A DNA stretch of 64,000 nucleotides. Source: Paenarthrobacter nitroguajacolicus JCM 14115 (GTDB lineage: Bacteria > Actinomycetota > Actinomycetes > Actinomycetales > Micrococcaceae). Below, one piece after another: positions 42,687 through 54,898 of the stretch (the first letter of the stretch is position 1; each line of letters starts with the position of its first letter). The notes beneath the pieces were generated by a model, which saw only the letters and a program-made list of their open reading frames with translations, was not told where the DNA came from and did no database searches. The position numbers and the translations under genes are program-made. The stretch spans positions 62,001 through 126,000 of the forward strand of contig BBFS01000002.1 in NCBI GenBank assembly GCA_001313365.1, read 5' to 3'.

Positions 42687-42718
42687 AGGAGGCCGGATTA
42701 TCAATGATCCGGCCTCCT
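42687..42718. terminator. Bidirectional terminator between convergent genes
   Basis: AGGAGGCCGGAT and ATCCGGCCTCCT form a 12-bp stem around an eight-base loop, with TCTTGTTG on one side and TTTTATT on the minus strand. It separates the plus-strand Gfo gene from the minus-strand aldehyde dehydrogenase. Confidence 0.75.
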
Positions 42719-42734
42719 CTTGTTGCGTTGTAAA

Positions 42735-44091
42735 TTACTTGGCGAAGCGGAACAACTTCTTGTTGGCGAACTCGAGCATGCCCACCTTGCCCAGTTCCCG
42801 TCCATAACCGGACTTCTTGACACCACCGAACGGTACATCGGCTCCGCTGAGTCGTAGGCGCCAATGAACACCATTCCGACGTCGAGCTGGTTCCCTACCC
42901 GCTCGGCACGCTCGTGGTCATCACAAATCACCACGGAACCGAGGCCATACGGCGACGAATTCGCGAGTTTGATGGCTTCCTCATCGCTGCTGACCTTGTA
43001 AAGCTGGGCAACCGGTCCGAAGAGCTCTTCACTGTAGACGTCCATGGCAGGAGTGATATTGGTAATCACTGTTGGGGTGAAGACGTTGCCTGCGGTTCGT
43101 TATTGCCCACCAGGATTTCGGCACCTTGATCGATGGCTCCCTGTACCTGCCCCCTTCAGGAACTTAGTGGCTGAATCTGAAGACATCGGGCCAAAGTCGC
43201 CGTTATCGTACGATTGGCCGGCAATGGCTGCCTTGAACTTTTCGGAGAACTCATCGAAGTGCTTATCCAGCACGACGATTCGCTTCGAGCCGTTGCACGA
43301 CTGACCGGTGTTGCCCATCCGTCCCATGACAGCTTTTCGCACTGCTTGATCCAGGTCGTCCGTCTCGAGAACAATGAATACGTCGGCACCGCCGAGCTCC
43401 AGCACGCACTTTTTCAAGGCACGACCTGCCTGCTCAGCCACGATTGCGCCCACCTGCTCGGAGCCAGTGAGAGAAACGCCTTGGATGCGGTCGTCCGCGA
43501 TGATGTCTGAGATCTGCTGATGTGTGGCGAAGAGATTGACGTAGGCGCCATCCGGAAAGCCCGCGTCTCGGAACAGCTCTTCAAGTGCCAGAGCAGATTC
43601 CGGGCATTGGCTCGCGTGGCGGACTATCACGGTGTTGCCCAGGATGATGTTGGGAATCGCGAAGCGTGCCACCTGATAGTACGGGTAGTTCCACGGCATG
43701 ATGCCAGAACTACGCCCAGGCCTTGGTATCGGAAGAACGTCCGCAGACCATCGGCTACCTCAAGGTCCTCGTCGGCCAGCCATTCCTCTGCGTGCTCGGC
43801 GAAGGCTGCGGCGATGGAACCGGAGAACTCTGCTTCTCCGGCTGCCTGCGCGAGGGGGGGCTTGCCCATCTCCCGGTTGATGATGGCTGCAAGCTTGTCC
43901 TTGCGTTCCACGAAGAGTTCGGCCAGGCGCTTGGCCAAAGCAGCCCGCTCAGCCACTGTGGTGGTGCGTGACCAGTCCTGGTAGGTAGCCTGGGCTGCGG
44001 TCAGGCCGGCTTCTACCTCTGCATCTGTGGCCGCTGGGTATTGTGCGTGCTTGGTTCCCGTGGCTGGATCAATAACGGTAAATGCGCTCAT
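42735..44091 (-). CDS. Aldehyde dehydrogenase, succinate-semialdehyde type
   Basis: About 455 residues. [20 protein letters not shown] opens it. In the restored frame [20 protein letters not shown] is the substrate channel. [20 protein letters not shown] and [20 protein letters not shown] carry the general base Glu. [20 protein letters not shown] carries the catalytic Cys. [20 protein letters not shown] and [20 protein letters not shown] end it. This pattern fits GabD-like enzymes that use NAD(P). Breaks are near 43860, 43710, 43150, 43105 and 42835. It follows IolD by 90 bases and may oxidise an aldehyde made after ring opening. Confidence 0.85.
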
Positions 44092-44181
44092 GTTGGTACT
44101 CCTTTGTCAGTATTTAGGCTGAGTATGGTCCGGTAAATGGGTCAGGCGGGACCGTCGCATGACGGCCCCCGCCTGTTGCGC

Positions 44182-46147
44182 TTAGCGCTGGTCAGGTGCA
44201 GTGGTGGCTGCGTAGAAGCGCTGGCGGGCGCGGCCCTCCAAGTGCTTTGCAGTACCCTCCTGGCTGCCCGGACGCTGCGAGGTCATAGGCACTCCCACGT
44301 CCCAGAAGGCTCCGCTGCCGGACAGGTAGCGCCAAGGCTCCACCCGAGCAACGATCACTGCGGGGGGGCCGTCCCCCCCTTCCTTGGCCTCCTTGAGCGC
44401 ATTCTGGAACTCCTCAACGGTGGAGGTGGACCAAGCTGCACATCCCATGCTGGCGGCATTGGCGGCAATGTCGAAGTCCAGAACTGCCCCCGTCAAGGCG
44501 ACCGGACTCAGTGCTGCGTTCCCGATACTGTGTCCCGAACTCGCGCCCGGGGGGCCACCCTTGGAGACCTGTAGCGGCCAGATGCACTGGTGTCCGCGGT
44601 TGTCGATCACAATGGTGATGATCTTTTTGCGTTCCTGTACGGCTGTGACCAGCTCCGTTGGCTGCATGAAGTAGGTGCCGTCACCGATCAAGACGTAGAC
44701 CTCTCCCGGCGCGTCCCCCACGTGCGATCCGGTAGCCGAGGCCGGCCGGAATCTCATGGCCCATGCACGAGTTGGCGTACTCGAAGTGGATTTCAGCGCC
44801 GTTGGACGTATCCCAGGCCTTGTGGATGCCCTCAACCACACCACCGGAGCCAGGATCAGTGCGTCCTGGTTGGTTGCGGTGCGGTTCAGAACGTCGATGA
44901 CCTGGGCCTGGCTCATGTTTTCACCGGGGGGGAATGCCTGAAGATCGTGCTTGCGCACCTCAAGGGTGGCCTTCCGAGCGTCCGCGATCTCGCTGCGGTA
45001 ATCAGCGGAGGTGCCGAAGTCAATGGCTGCCAGTCGTTCCCGCAGCGCCGCAAGCGAAAGTTTCGCATCGCCGATGACCGGGAATGAACCCATCTTGTGA
45101 GCGTCGAACGAGCCAACGTTGAGGTTGACGAACTTCACGTTGGGGGTTCTGGAACAACGAGTGTGAAGCGGTGATGAAGTCCTGGAGGCGTGAACCAACG
45201 GTGATGACAACATCAGCACCATCGGCGATCTCGTTGGCTCCCACCGTTCCGGTCACACCCAGCGCGCCCAGGTTCAGCTCACTAATGGGACCGCTGCCCT
45301 TACCTGCATAGGTCTCAGTAACCGGGATTCCGAAGTCGGCGCTGAAGCGTGCCAGTTCCTCCTGGGCCTTCGAGTACCGGACACCACCTCCTGAAATCAG
45401 CAGGGGACGCTCGGCGTTCGCGATGATGTCGGCAGCATCGCGGTATTCGTCCTCCACAGCCGGACGACGACGAATGTGCCACACCCGCGGCGTGAAGAAG
45501 GACTCCGGGAAGTCGAATTCCGCGCCCTGAATATCTTGCGGCAGACAGACCACGACGGCGCCGGTTTCCACGGGATCGGTAAGAACACGCATGGCCTCCG
45601 GAAGGGTGGACAGCAGTTGGGCTGGATGAGTGATGCGGTCGAAATAGCGGCTGACCGGACGGAAGCAGTCGTTGGCGGAGACGTCCCTCTCTACCGGATG
45701 CTCGATCTGCTGCAGCACCGGATCACCAAAACGGTTGTTGATGATGTCGGCAGGGAACAGAAGCACGGGGGAGGCGGTTGGTGGTTGCCGTCGCGGCCCC
45801 CGGAAACCATGTTGGTGGACCCCGGCCCTGCGGAAGCCGTGCACGCAAGGGTGGCTGCGCGGTTGGAAGCCTTTGCGAAACCAATGGCTGCATGGACCAT
45901 GGACTGCTCATTCTTGCCCTGGTAGTGGGGGGAAATCCACACCGTACTCGTCGATTCCCTGCGCCAATCCAACGGAATTTCCGTGGCCAAAAATGCCGTA
46001 CATGCCGGGAATGAGGCGACGACGCTCACCGTCCAATTCGCTGTATTGGACCTGAAGGTATTCAACGATTGCTTGTGCGACAGTGCGGCGGCGGACGGCC
46101 TTGTTGTCGACCACGGTGCCGATGTCAGCAGCGGCTGTGCTAGTCAT
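44182..46147 (-). CDS. iolD: 3D-(3,5/4)-trihydroxycyclohexane-1,2-dione hydrolase (IolD)
   Basis: Thiamine-diphosphate enzyme of about 650 residues that opens a cyclic 1,2-diketone in inositol catabolism. RRRTVAQAIVEYLQVQYSEL and GMYGIFGHGNSVGLAQGIDE are diagnostic of IolD. QGKNEQSMVHAAIGFAKASN carries the Glu for the cofactor pyrimidine ring. SAGPGSTNMVSGAATATTNR, VLLFPADIINNRFGDPVLQQ and VERDVSANDCFRPVSRYFDR follow. The C-terminal cofactor motif is VYVLIGDGTYFMQPTELVTA to VIDNRGHQ. Breaks lie near 45935, 45775, 45145, 44855 and 44735. IolB, IolC, IolE and IolJ are not in the window. Confidence 0.9.
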
Positions 46148-46233
46148 GCGATCTCCTAAATTCGAAGGTGCGTCGGCATTTGCAAACCGATTCGCCCGAA
46201 CTTCAGGTTTTCACCGTCGGGGGGGCCGTGGTG

Positions 46234-46250
46234 TGTCCCACTTTGATACG
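46234..46250. promoter_or_regulatory. Regulon palindrome site 6 (TGTCCCA-CTT-TGATACG)
   Basis: Fits the shared form with one mismatch in the right arm, 87 bases before the IolD start. Confidence 0.55.
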
Positions 46251-46291
46251 CGGCGGGGTTTCCTCCGCGGTAAATCAGTAGAAAGCAGGAA

Positions 46292-46333
46292 ACAGCAGCC
46301 GACGCGTACGCGTGTACCGCCGTCGGCTGCTGT
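46292..46333. terminator. Terminator between the Gfo gene and iolD
   Basis: ACAGCAGCCGACG and CGTCGGCTGCTGT form a 13-bp stem, followed by CTTTTTC on the plus strand and CTGTTTCC on the minus strand. It ends the transcript of the gene at 46352-47504 and isolates the iolD promoter. Confidence 0.75.
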
Positions 46334-46351
46334 CTTTTTCTTGATGACTTT

Positions 46352-47504
46352 TTAGTCGAAGCGGTAAGGCTCCTGCGGCCCCCCCACAGAAGGCAGTGGA
46401 CGTGGCCGCTGGCAGGTGCTTTCGATCTCGATGTGGCGGCTCTGCTCCGAGGAGGCCTCGAAGGCGAGCAGGACTTCGAGTACGTGGTAAGCGAAGTCCC
46501 CCCCTCCTGTGCGAGGTTCCAAGCCCTTGCGGATGGCATAGCCGAATTCAGCCAAGCCGATGCCCCCCCGGTAGGCGTCGTCCCGATGTGTGATGGGCGT
46601 TTCGCGCCAGTCGCCTCCACCCGGAGGAGTCATGTCCAGGGCCAGGTCACCGGGTTCACCGCGTCGCAGCACGGGAGCGCCGGAAAAGTGGTCCGGGTTC
46701 GGTGCAGCCAAGGAGCCCCCCCTGTTCCGTAGACCTCCAAATGCGGCAGATTGTGATTCCAAATGTCCCAACTCACCATGACGGTGGCGGTTGCACCGGA
46801 CTCGAAGTCGAGAGTGCCGGTGACGTGTGTCGGGGTCTTGATGTGGATGACTTCGCCGTCTTTGCCCGGACGCGGCCGGGTCTCAGATGAACGCGGTGTT
46901 GTGGCAGAAACGCGTTTCACGGGACCGAAGAAGTTCACCAGGTTGGTGATCAAGTACGGCCCAATGTCCAGCATGGGGGCCGGCGCCGGGGGGCTGTAGA
47001 AGGGGTCAACGTTGGGGGGGTGCCAGTGCTCGTAGCCGCGGCATGCGAAGGATGCGAAAGCGGCTACAGGCTCTCCGATCCAACCGTCATCGATGAGCTT
47101 GCGGCTCGTCTGCATGCCGGAGCCAAGGAAGGTGGTGGGGGGGCGGATCCCACTTTGACGCCTGCCTCCCGGGCGGCATCCAGAATCTGCTGTGCTTCCT
47201 CGAGGGAAGTAGCGAACGGCTTTTCCGAGAGGACGTGCTTGCCGGCAGCGATCGCTTGGAGTGTCACAGGTGCGTGGAGCTTGGGTGGAGTGAGGTTCAG
47301 GACCAGCTCAACCTCGTCATCGGCCAGAAGCTCATCCGGTGAGAGCGCCTTGGCAACCGAATACTCCGCTGCCCGGGCTTTCACAGCGTCCGGGTTCACG
47401 TCGGCGAGTGCCACGACGTTCACGTCCGGGTGGACACCGATCTTGTCCAGGTATTGGTTGAGAACGTTTCCGACGCCGATAATGCCGACTCGAATGGGTT
47501 CCAT
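46352..47504 (-). CDS. Gfo/Idh/MocA oxidoreductase (minus strand)
   Basis: About 385 residues. IRVGIIGVGNVLNQYLDKIG is the NAD site. VELVLNLTPPKLHAPVTLQA and VLSEKPFATSLEEAQQIL contain the EKP motif. GMQTSRKLIDDGWIGEPVAA and MLDIGPYLITNLVNFFGPVK, with the Asp of the active site, follow. THVTGTLDFESGATATVMVS and EVYGTGG lead to the end at PYRFD. Breaks at 47135-47145, 47015, 46717 and 46565 are at G or C runs. The third dehydrogenase of this family in the cluster. A GC-rich hairpin just upstream (47534-47569) may limit read-through from the HyuB gene. Confidence 0.8.
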
Positions 47505-47533
47505 GTGATTCTCCGTCAGTAGTTGGTGAAACC

Positions 47534-47569
47534 TTCCGGGGGGGCGAGGACTATACCCCGCCCCCGGAA
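47534..47569. terminator. GC-rich hairpin downstream of hyuB
   Basis: TTCCGGGGG and CCCCCGGAA pair across an 18-base loop, between the HyuB stop (47592) and the next Gfo start (47504) on the minus strand. No T run follows, so partial termination or attenuation is more likely than a full stop. Confidence 0.45.
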
Positions 47570-47591
47570 TCAGTTGCTATGGCTGGTACTT

Positions 47592-49359
47592 CTAGCTGGC
47601 CAGGCGCGATTCGCGCGTCTTGGCCGTTGCTGCTTCGTCAATGCCGCCGTCGGTAATAACGACTCCGTATTGTGCAGCGGCCGCTTCCAGGGAAATCCGT
47701 GATTCGCGGAAGTCGTCCAGGACTGCGAGGACGTCGCGTTCCAGCGGGTCACCGTATCCACCGCCTCCAGGGGGTGATGGATACGACCTTTTCGCCGGAC
47801 TGGAGATCGTAGCGACCCACCACGGGGGGGATCTCGCGACGTTCACCGGTAGTGAGATCCTCAACCAGGTTGACGGCTTGGTACCATCGTGGCCGCCGCG
47901 GACCCCCCCTTCGGCGGGTTGATCTTGCCCTCGATTCCGTACGTCAGCGTGACGCTTTCACCCCGGGGTTCCATGGTCACACGGGTCGCGAGGCCACCTC
48001 GTTGCCTTCCTGCTCCCCCCGGTATCAGCAACCAGGGTGCGTTCGTGAACCAAGATGGGGGGGTAGCGCTGCTCATCTACCTCGACGCTGTCGTGGTAAA
48101 GCAGTGCGCCGCAGACGGGTCGCTGATACGTAGGCCAGCCGTCAACGTAGGGTGTAGCTGGTCCACCGACGCCGCCAACAAGGATCTGATTGACATAGGC
48201 GTTGCCGTTACGTTCGTCAATACCGGAGATGACAGATTTTGCCGGTGCCTGTCCCGCCGCTCCCTCGGCCGTGCCGTAGCCGTCCTCTATTTGGGAGAAC
48301 GCGGCTTGAACGATGTTGACAACCCGGTCGGCGAGGTTGGTGGTGCCCGATGAGCAGGAGTACGGGTGTTTGGGAACTCCGACGGCGCAGCCGTCCCGGA
48401 GCAGAACTTCCACTCGACGGAAGGTGCCCGCGTTGCTCGGAAGGTTCTCCGGGATGCCGGAGAGGATGCCGGCCAAGGCAGCACCCGTAGCCGTGGCCTT
48501 TGTGAGGTTCAGGCCATTGGGGAGATTGTCCGGGTTGTCACGCAGGTCAATGACGATCTTGCCCTGTTTGGGCTTCACTTCAACGGTTGCCTGCAGGTGC
48601 ACGCCGTCCGCGCTGGTTCCGGGGAAGGGATCGTGGACCGAGGAGCCATGGAGGACGTACTCGGGCAGCGTTTCGATCGCAGTCGCGGTGAGGCGTTCCG
48701 AGTAGTCGAACCAGGCATCCACGAAGTCCACCAGGTCATCTACACCAAACTTCTCGGCGAGTTCGTGAATGCGGCGTTCGGCGATGCGCGACGCACCGAC
48801 CGAGGCCAGGTAGTCCCCCGTACCACTGGTCAGGTACACGGATGCGGGACCGGCACATACGGATGATGTCGTCGATGTCCTTATGGTCACGCTGAACACG
48901 GACACACGGAAGATCAGTGCACCTTCTTCATACACATCCCGTGCTGTGGCGAAGAAGGTGGTAGGCAGCGAGTTGCCGCAGTCGGCCTGGTGGGCTTGGT
49001 GACTGCGTGAAGAGGTGACGTCCATGGACGAAGATCGGAACGAGGATCACATGGTCGGCAGCATGCGAGTTGCCCATGTAGGGATCGTTGTGCAGGAATG
49101 CGTCACCTTCACGGATGTCGTCGTGCAGCTGCACCATGTCCTCGCCGAGCGGTCCGGCACCGAAGACGTGCACCGGTACGCCCTCTGCTGCTGCCAGCAG
49201 CTGGTTATCAGCCGTCAGAACAGCACACGAAAAGTCGCGGGCAGTGTTGATGACAGAGGAACGGGCGGAACGCAGCAGGCCGTTGGTCATCTCGCGGACA
49301 ATGCCGTCGAATGCATTAGCGAGGACCGAGAGCTTTACGGGATCGAATTCGCGCGTCAT
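47592..49359 (-). CDS. hyuB: Hydantoinase B / acetone-carboxylase-type subunit
   Basis: About 585 residues. MTREFDPVKLSVLANAFDGI and VREMTNGLLRSARSSVINTA are the HyuB opening. DFSCAVLTADNQLLA and HVFGAGPLGEDMVQL follow, then HNDPYMGNSHAADHVILVPI. Across a break near 48880 come CRSRIRVPDQ-type and YGDYLASVGASRIAERRIHE blocks. TLPEYVLHGSSVHDPFPGTS, KQGKIVIDLRDNPDNLPNGL and YSCSSGTTNLADRVVNIVQA continue. The tail is ESRLAS. A C run near 48060 adds one Pro. It forms the catalytic pair with HyuA in ATP-driven ring opening or carboxylation. Its ATG is two bases after the HyuA stop. Confidence 0.85.
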
Positions 49360-49361
49360 GG

Positions 49362-51459
49362 TTACGCCTCCTTACGTGTGAGGTAGATATTGGATCGTTC
49401 GTCGAGCGTGGCGTTCCACTCCGGTGGCACCACGATGGTGGTTGTGGGCTGGTCGATGACAGCAGGGCCAACGATCTTGTCCCGGGGGGGCAAGGGTGAC
49501 TCCGCGGTATCGCTGGGTGCTGAAACTTTCGCCCCCGAACACAATGGAGTCCGTGCGGTGGACTTCAGTCCCACGGCCCACTTCGGCTTGATCTTTTGTC
49601 AGCTCAGGCCGCGGGATTTCGACCCTGACACCCCACGTGATGATCTCCACGCGGCTGTCCGGATCGTGCGTGCCGTTGCGGCGATCGTGCTCTTCGTGGA
49701 AGGCACGCTCAACGATGCCCGCTGCATCACTGGCGGTATCGGGCGCAGCGTCCAAGTACACACGCAAGTCCCAGGCCTGGCCCGGGTAGCGGGCGTCAAC
49801 AAAATAGGTGACTCTGGGAGCAGCACCCACACCATCGAACCTCTTGGCGAATACCTCTGCCTTGCCCGTTAGCTCCTCAACGGCCCGCGAAGCGAACCAG
49901 CGTCGAAGCTACGGGTGTCGTTGTGCAAGGGCGAGAGGAATTCCGTAGCAATCGGAGCGCGATGCGCGCCGTAGGCCGCGAGCACACCCGCGGTCGCGGG
50001 AATCAGGACCGTATCAGCTTCCAGGAGCACGCCGATGGCGGCCGCCACCATGGCACCTGCACCGCCGCCCGCCACAATCAGGGCACCTCGAGGGTCAACA
50101 CCCTGTTCCAAGGAAGCTTGGCGGATTGCTGTTGCCATGTGGTTGGCGGATACGTCCAAAATGGCCTGTGCAGCCTGCAAAGTATCCATGTTCAAGGGGC
50201 CAGCGATGCGGGTATCGATGGCGCGGATGGCAGCCTCACGGTTCAGCGTGAATCCGCCTTCAAATCCGTCAGCGTCGAGGTAACCCAAAGCTACGCAAGC
50301 GTCCGTGACGGTGGGTTCCTCGCCACCGCGACCATACGCGGCCGGTCCGGGAGTACTCCGGGCACTTTGCGGACCCACCCGAAGCAGACCGCCGCCGTCG
50401 ATCCAGGCGATGCTGCCGCCGCCGCCGGCGCCAATGCTGGAAACAGCCACCGAAGACAGACCGGTCAGGTGGCCTACAAAGGCTCTCCCAGCCAGGCTTC
50501 CCTCGTGTGGCGAACGACGCCCTGTTCAACCAAGGACACGTCGAACGTGGTGCCACCCATATCGCAGACCACCACAGTGTCGCGATCGGGAGCGGCGGCC
50601 GCACCAACCAGGGGTGCCATGGAAGGGCCGGAGTTCAGCAGCAGTACCGGGCGGTCCAGGACATCAGCGACGTCGAGCACGGCGCCTTCGGAGGTCACTA
50701 CCAAGAGGTCACCGCCAAACCCATACTCCTGGAGGTCGGAACGCAATTTTCCAAGGTGGTCCGCCATCAGCGGTTTCAGGGAGGCATCAATCGACGCTGC
50801 CGAGGAACGGCGGTATTCGCGAATTGTTGGGTTGGCCTCGTTGGACAACGTGTACGGCACATCCGGAAGGATCTCTTGGATGAGTTCCGCCACGCGCTTC
50901 TCGTGGGCGTCGTTGATGATCGACCACAGGAAAGAAACGGCCACTGCTCGATTCCCTGTTCTTTGAAGGAGCCGAGCACTTCGCGCACCTTCGCTTCATC
51001 CAGCGGCACCAGGACATCACCCTCGGCGGAAATCCGCTCCGTGATTTCGAAGGTCAAGTGACGCGGGATGTACGGCGGAGGGTAGGCAGCTTTGGAGTCA
51101 AAAGCATCCCGGCGTCCGCCTTCGCGAAGCAGGAGGGTGTCGGCGAATCCGCCAGTGGTCAAGAGAGCAGTCTTGGCCACCTTGCCGGTGAGAACTGCGT
51201 TGGTAGCGTGCGTTGTGCCGTAAACAATCACGTCTGCATTGCGCAGGACGTCATCACCGCTCCAGCCAACCGACTCGGCAGCCCTGCGGACTGAGGCTTC
51301 AAAGCCAGTGAAAACGCGGTCATAGGTGGTTAGGGCCTTGCCGACCGCCATGTCGCCTGTGTTCGAGCCGACCACCACGTCCGTAAACGTGCCACCGGTA
51401 TCGACGGCGATGCGGTACCTCGCTTCACCAGGTTGTGTCTGTACTTCACTCATGGTCAT
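49362..51459 (-). CDS. hyuA: Hydantoinase A / 5-oxoprolinase-type ATPase subunit
   Basis: About 695 residues. EARYRIAVDTGGTFTDVVVG is the first ATP-binding motif and VIVYGTTHATNAVLTGKVAK follows. CDMGGTTFDVSLVEQGVVRH is the second. SIGAGGGSIAWIDGGGLLRV and VGPQSARSTPGPAAYGRGGE are family signatures. DPRGALIVAGGGAGAMVAAA lies in the actin-like fold. The last block, KIVGPAVIDQPTTTIVVPPE, is in another frame. Breaks lie near 50940, 50480, 49890 and 49490. HyuAB work on hydantoins, N-methylated rings, 5-oxoproline or ketones; which ring is used here is unknown. The operon also holds FAA hydrolase and aminotransferase genes. Confidence 0.85.
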
Positions 51460-51485
51460 CTAACTTTCTTAGAGTTGGAGGGGGG

Positions 51486-52390
51486 TTAAAGTTGGGGCTT
51501 GCCGACGCGGTTACGCAGCACGCCCACCTTGTCGATCTCGATTTCCACCGTGTCGCCCGGTTCAACCAGACTGGAGGATTCCGCTTGGCACCAATGCCTT
51601 GTGGTGTGCCTGTGGCGATCACGTCTCCTGGTTCGAGAGTGAGGAAACTCGAAAGGTAGGAGACGATGCGGGCTATGGAGAAGATCTGATGCTCGGTATT
51701 CGAGCGCTGCACTTCGATGCCATTGACCCGTGTCGCGATGTCCAGCTTTTGCGGGTCTCCCACTTCATCCAGCGTGACAATGGCGGGACCCCACGGGGTT
51801 GAACCGTCCACGGCCTTACCAGCCAGCCACTGGTCCCGCGGTACTGGAGATCGCGTGCCGTGACATCGTTGAGAGGCGCAAGGGCTGCGACATAATCCAA
51901 GGCTTCGTCCTCGGAGACCTCAGCCGCCCGCCGTCCTATGATGACGGCGACTTCTCCTTCGAAATCGAGGTTATTGCTGATCTGGGCGCCGCCGATCTCG
52001 TCCTCGGGGGGGCCAATCATGGTGGAGGCGAATTTGGCGAAGACGTCCGGATATTCGGGGGGGAAAGCACGCCCGGTTTCGGCAACGTGGTCTTTGTAAT
52101 TGAGTCCAATGCACAGAACCTTGGCCGGATCGGTGATGGGTGTGGTCAACCGGACCTCGTTCAATGCGCCGACGCGGGCCACGGGGGTCCTCGGAGGCAA
52201 GTGCTGTAATGCCGGAGGAAATGGCAGGGATCCGGTCACCGTAGAGTGACAGGAACTCACGGACGGAAGTCGTGGCTCCGTGGATGGCTTCTGTGGAGCT
52301 TGAAGGAGCAGCTCCAGGTCATAGACGGCATCGTCGATGAGGACTCCCCCCGCGGACGCCCGATTCGTGGTGGTAGGAAACAATCTTCAT
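51486..52390 (-). CDS. Fumarylacetoacetate-hydrolase-family protein
   Basis: About 300 residues. MKIVSYHHESGVRGG opens it. After a break near 52350, VLIDDAVYDLELLLQAPQ follows. PITDPAKVLCIGLNYKDHVA contains the GLNY-DH metal and catalytic motif. PDVFAKFASTMIGP and EDEI have an extra Pro from a seven-base run at 52006-52012. LDFEGEVAVIIGRRAAEVSE holds the Glu ligands. TLEPGDVIATGTPQGIGAKR is the lid and end motif. Breaks also near 52195, 51838, 51795 and 51578. It hydrolyses or decarboxylates a beta-keto acid. It starts two bases before the stop of the aminotransferase gene in transcription order. Confidence 0.85.
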
Positions 52391-52392
52391 GG

Positions 52393-53698
<1,306 letters not shown>

Positions 53699-53717
53699 TT
53701 GGTTCTCTCCAGTCTTT

Positions 53718-54669
53718 TCAGTTCACAAGGTCGATGAGCGGCTGCCCGGTCAGGGCCAAGCGGACACGTTCAACGGCGCCCTCCTGAAGTGCACCTGTGG
53801 AGCGGTTGGAACGCCAGGCAATATGGGGCGTCAGGATGGTGTTGGGTGCTGTGCGGAGCGGGTGCTCAGCCCCAAGCGGCTCTTCGGCAAAGGTGTCGAT
53901 GCCAGCACCTGCAATGTGGCCGGAGGTGAGTGCCTCGGCAAGGGCTGATTCCTCAATGAGACCGCCACGGGATACGTTGACCACCACTGCGCCCCTGCGC
54001 ATGCGCGCCAGAACGTCCTTGGAGATCAGGTTTGCGGTATCCGCGGACAGCGGCAGGTGGAGCGAGACGACGTCGGAATTTTCCAGGATGTCGTCCAGGG
54101 AGGTCAGCTCCACAAAGCTCTCCGTCACGAACGGGTCGTAGGCCCGGACCCGTGCCCCGACGGCTTGATACATGCGGGCAACGTGTTGACCAATACGGCC
54201 CATCCCCAGGACCCCGACCTCGAGTTCGGACAGAACCGGGGGGGTGTCGTAGCCGATGGTCCCGGCCCAACCGAGGTTCTGGATCGAGGCGTTTCCTGCC
54301 GGCAGACGGCGGGCCAATGCCAATCCCATCGCGAACGCGTGCGAGGCCACTTCCTCCGAAGCGGTGCCCGGGACGATGGATACGGGAATGTCTGCTGCAG
54401 TGGCTGCGTCAACATCGATGTTGTCGTAGCCAATGCCATACCTGATGACAGCCTTGCATTTGGACATCACCGGGAAGTCCGCGGCTGTGAGTTTCGCGTA
54501 GGGGGTGATCATGACGATGTCGGCTTCGGGAAGGCCTTGACGGAAGCTTCGACGTCGGCCGCCGGGTTGAGTGTGTAACCGAACTCCTTTGCGAGTGCGT
54601 GCTCGCGGTCAAGGTTCGGAAAGTGATGGGGGGGGCCACAAGAATGGTTCCCTGGGCATCGCGGGTCAT
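53718..54669 (-). CDS. D-2-hydroxyacid dehydrogenase, phosphoglycerate-dehydrogenase-like
   Basis: About 315 residues. VIRYGIGYDNIDVDAATAAD is the substrate-side motif. LEVGVLGMGRIGQHVARMYQ is the NAD site. NVSRGGLIEESALAEALTSG carries the Arg-Gly region. IDTFAEEPLGAEHPLRTAPN has the Glu and ILTPHIAWRSNRSTGALQEG the His. Breaks near 54635 and 54525 are at the N-terminus. It is the first gene of the minus-strand run through aminotransferase, FAA hydrolase and HyuAB. Two palindromes lie upstream at 54777-54816. Confidence 0.8.
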
Positions 54670-54776
54670 AGTCGTCGTCCTGTTCGTTAAGTACCCTTTT
54701 CATCTGCCGAGCACCCGTTGGAAGGGTGCCGGTGTCCGGGTGATTTCAAGTACAACGCGATATGTGCAGGTTCATC

Positions 54777-54793
54777 CGTGCCAATTCGAGACA
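54777..54793. promoter_or_regulatory. Regulon palindrome site 7 (CGTGCCA-ATT-CGAGACA)
   Basis: Weaker member of the shared palindrome, with mismatches at two arm positions, 108 bases before the dehydrogenase start. Confidence 0.45.
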
Positions 54794-54797
54794 CTGA

Positions 54798-54816
54798 GGT
54801 GGGACAGTGTCCCACC
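54798..54816. promoter_or_regulatory. Inverted half-site palindrome GGTGGGACA-G-TGTCCCACC
   Basis: Perfect 9-bp arms around one base. The half-sites TGGGACA and TGTCCCA are those of the regulon palindrome but in outward order, right next to site 7. It may be a second binding mode of the same protein. Confidence 0.5.
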
Positions 54817-54844
54817 GGTTGCCGTCAGGGTGGGCACAGCCCAA

Positions 54845-54877
54845 AAGCAGCCGGCCACTTGCGGCGGCCGGCTGCTT
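54845..54877. terminator. Terminator of the AcoR-type regulator gene
   Basis: AAGCAGCCGGCC and GGCCGGCTGCTT form a 12-bp stem over a nine-base loop. The minus strand continues TTTTGGG. It lies 22 bases past the regulator stop (54899). Confidence 0.75.
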
Positions 54878-54898
54878 CACTACACGGTTTCGGGGGGG

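Noticed and set aside
42687..42807. C-terminal extension of the plus-strand Gfo gene past the terminator
   Set aside because: The extra residues are encoded by a hairpin and by DNA antisense to the aldehyde dehydrogenase, so the read-through is probably due to a small indel near the true stop.
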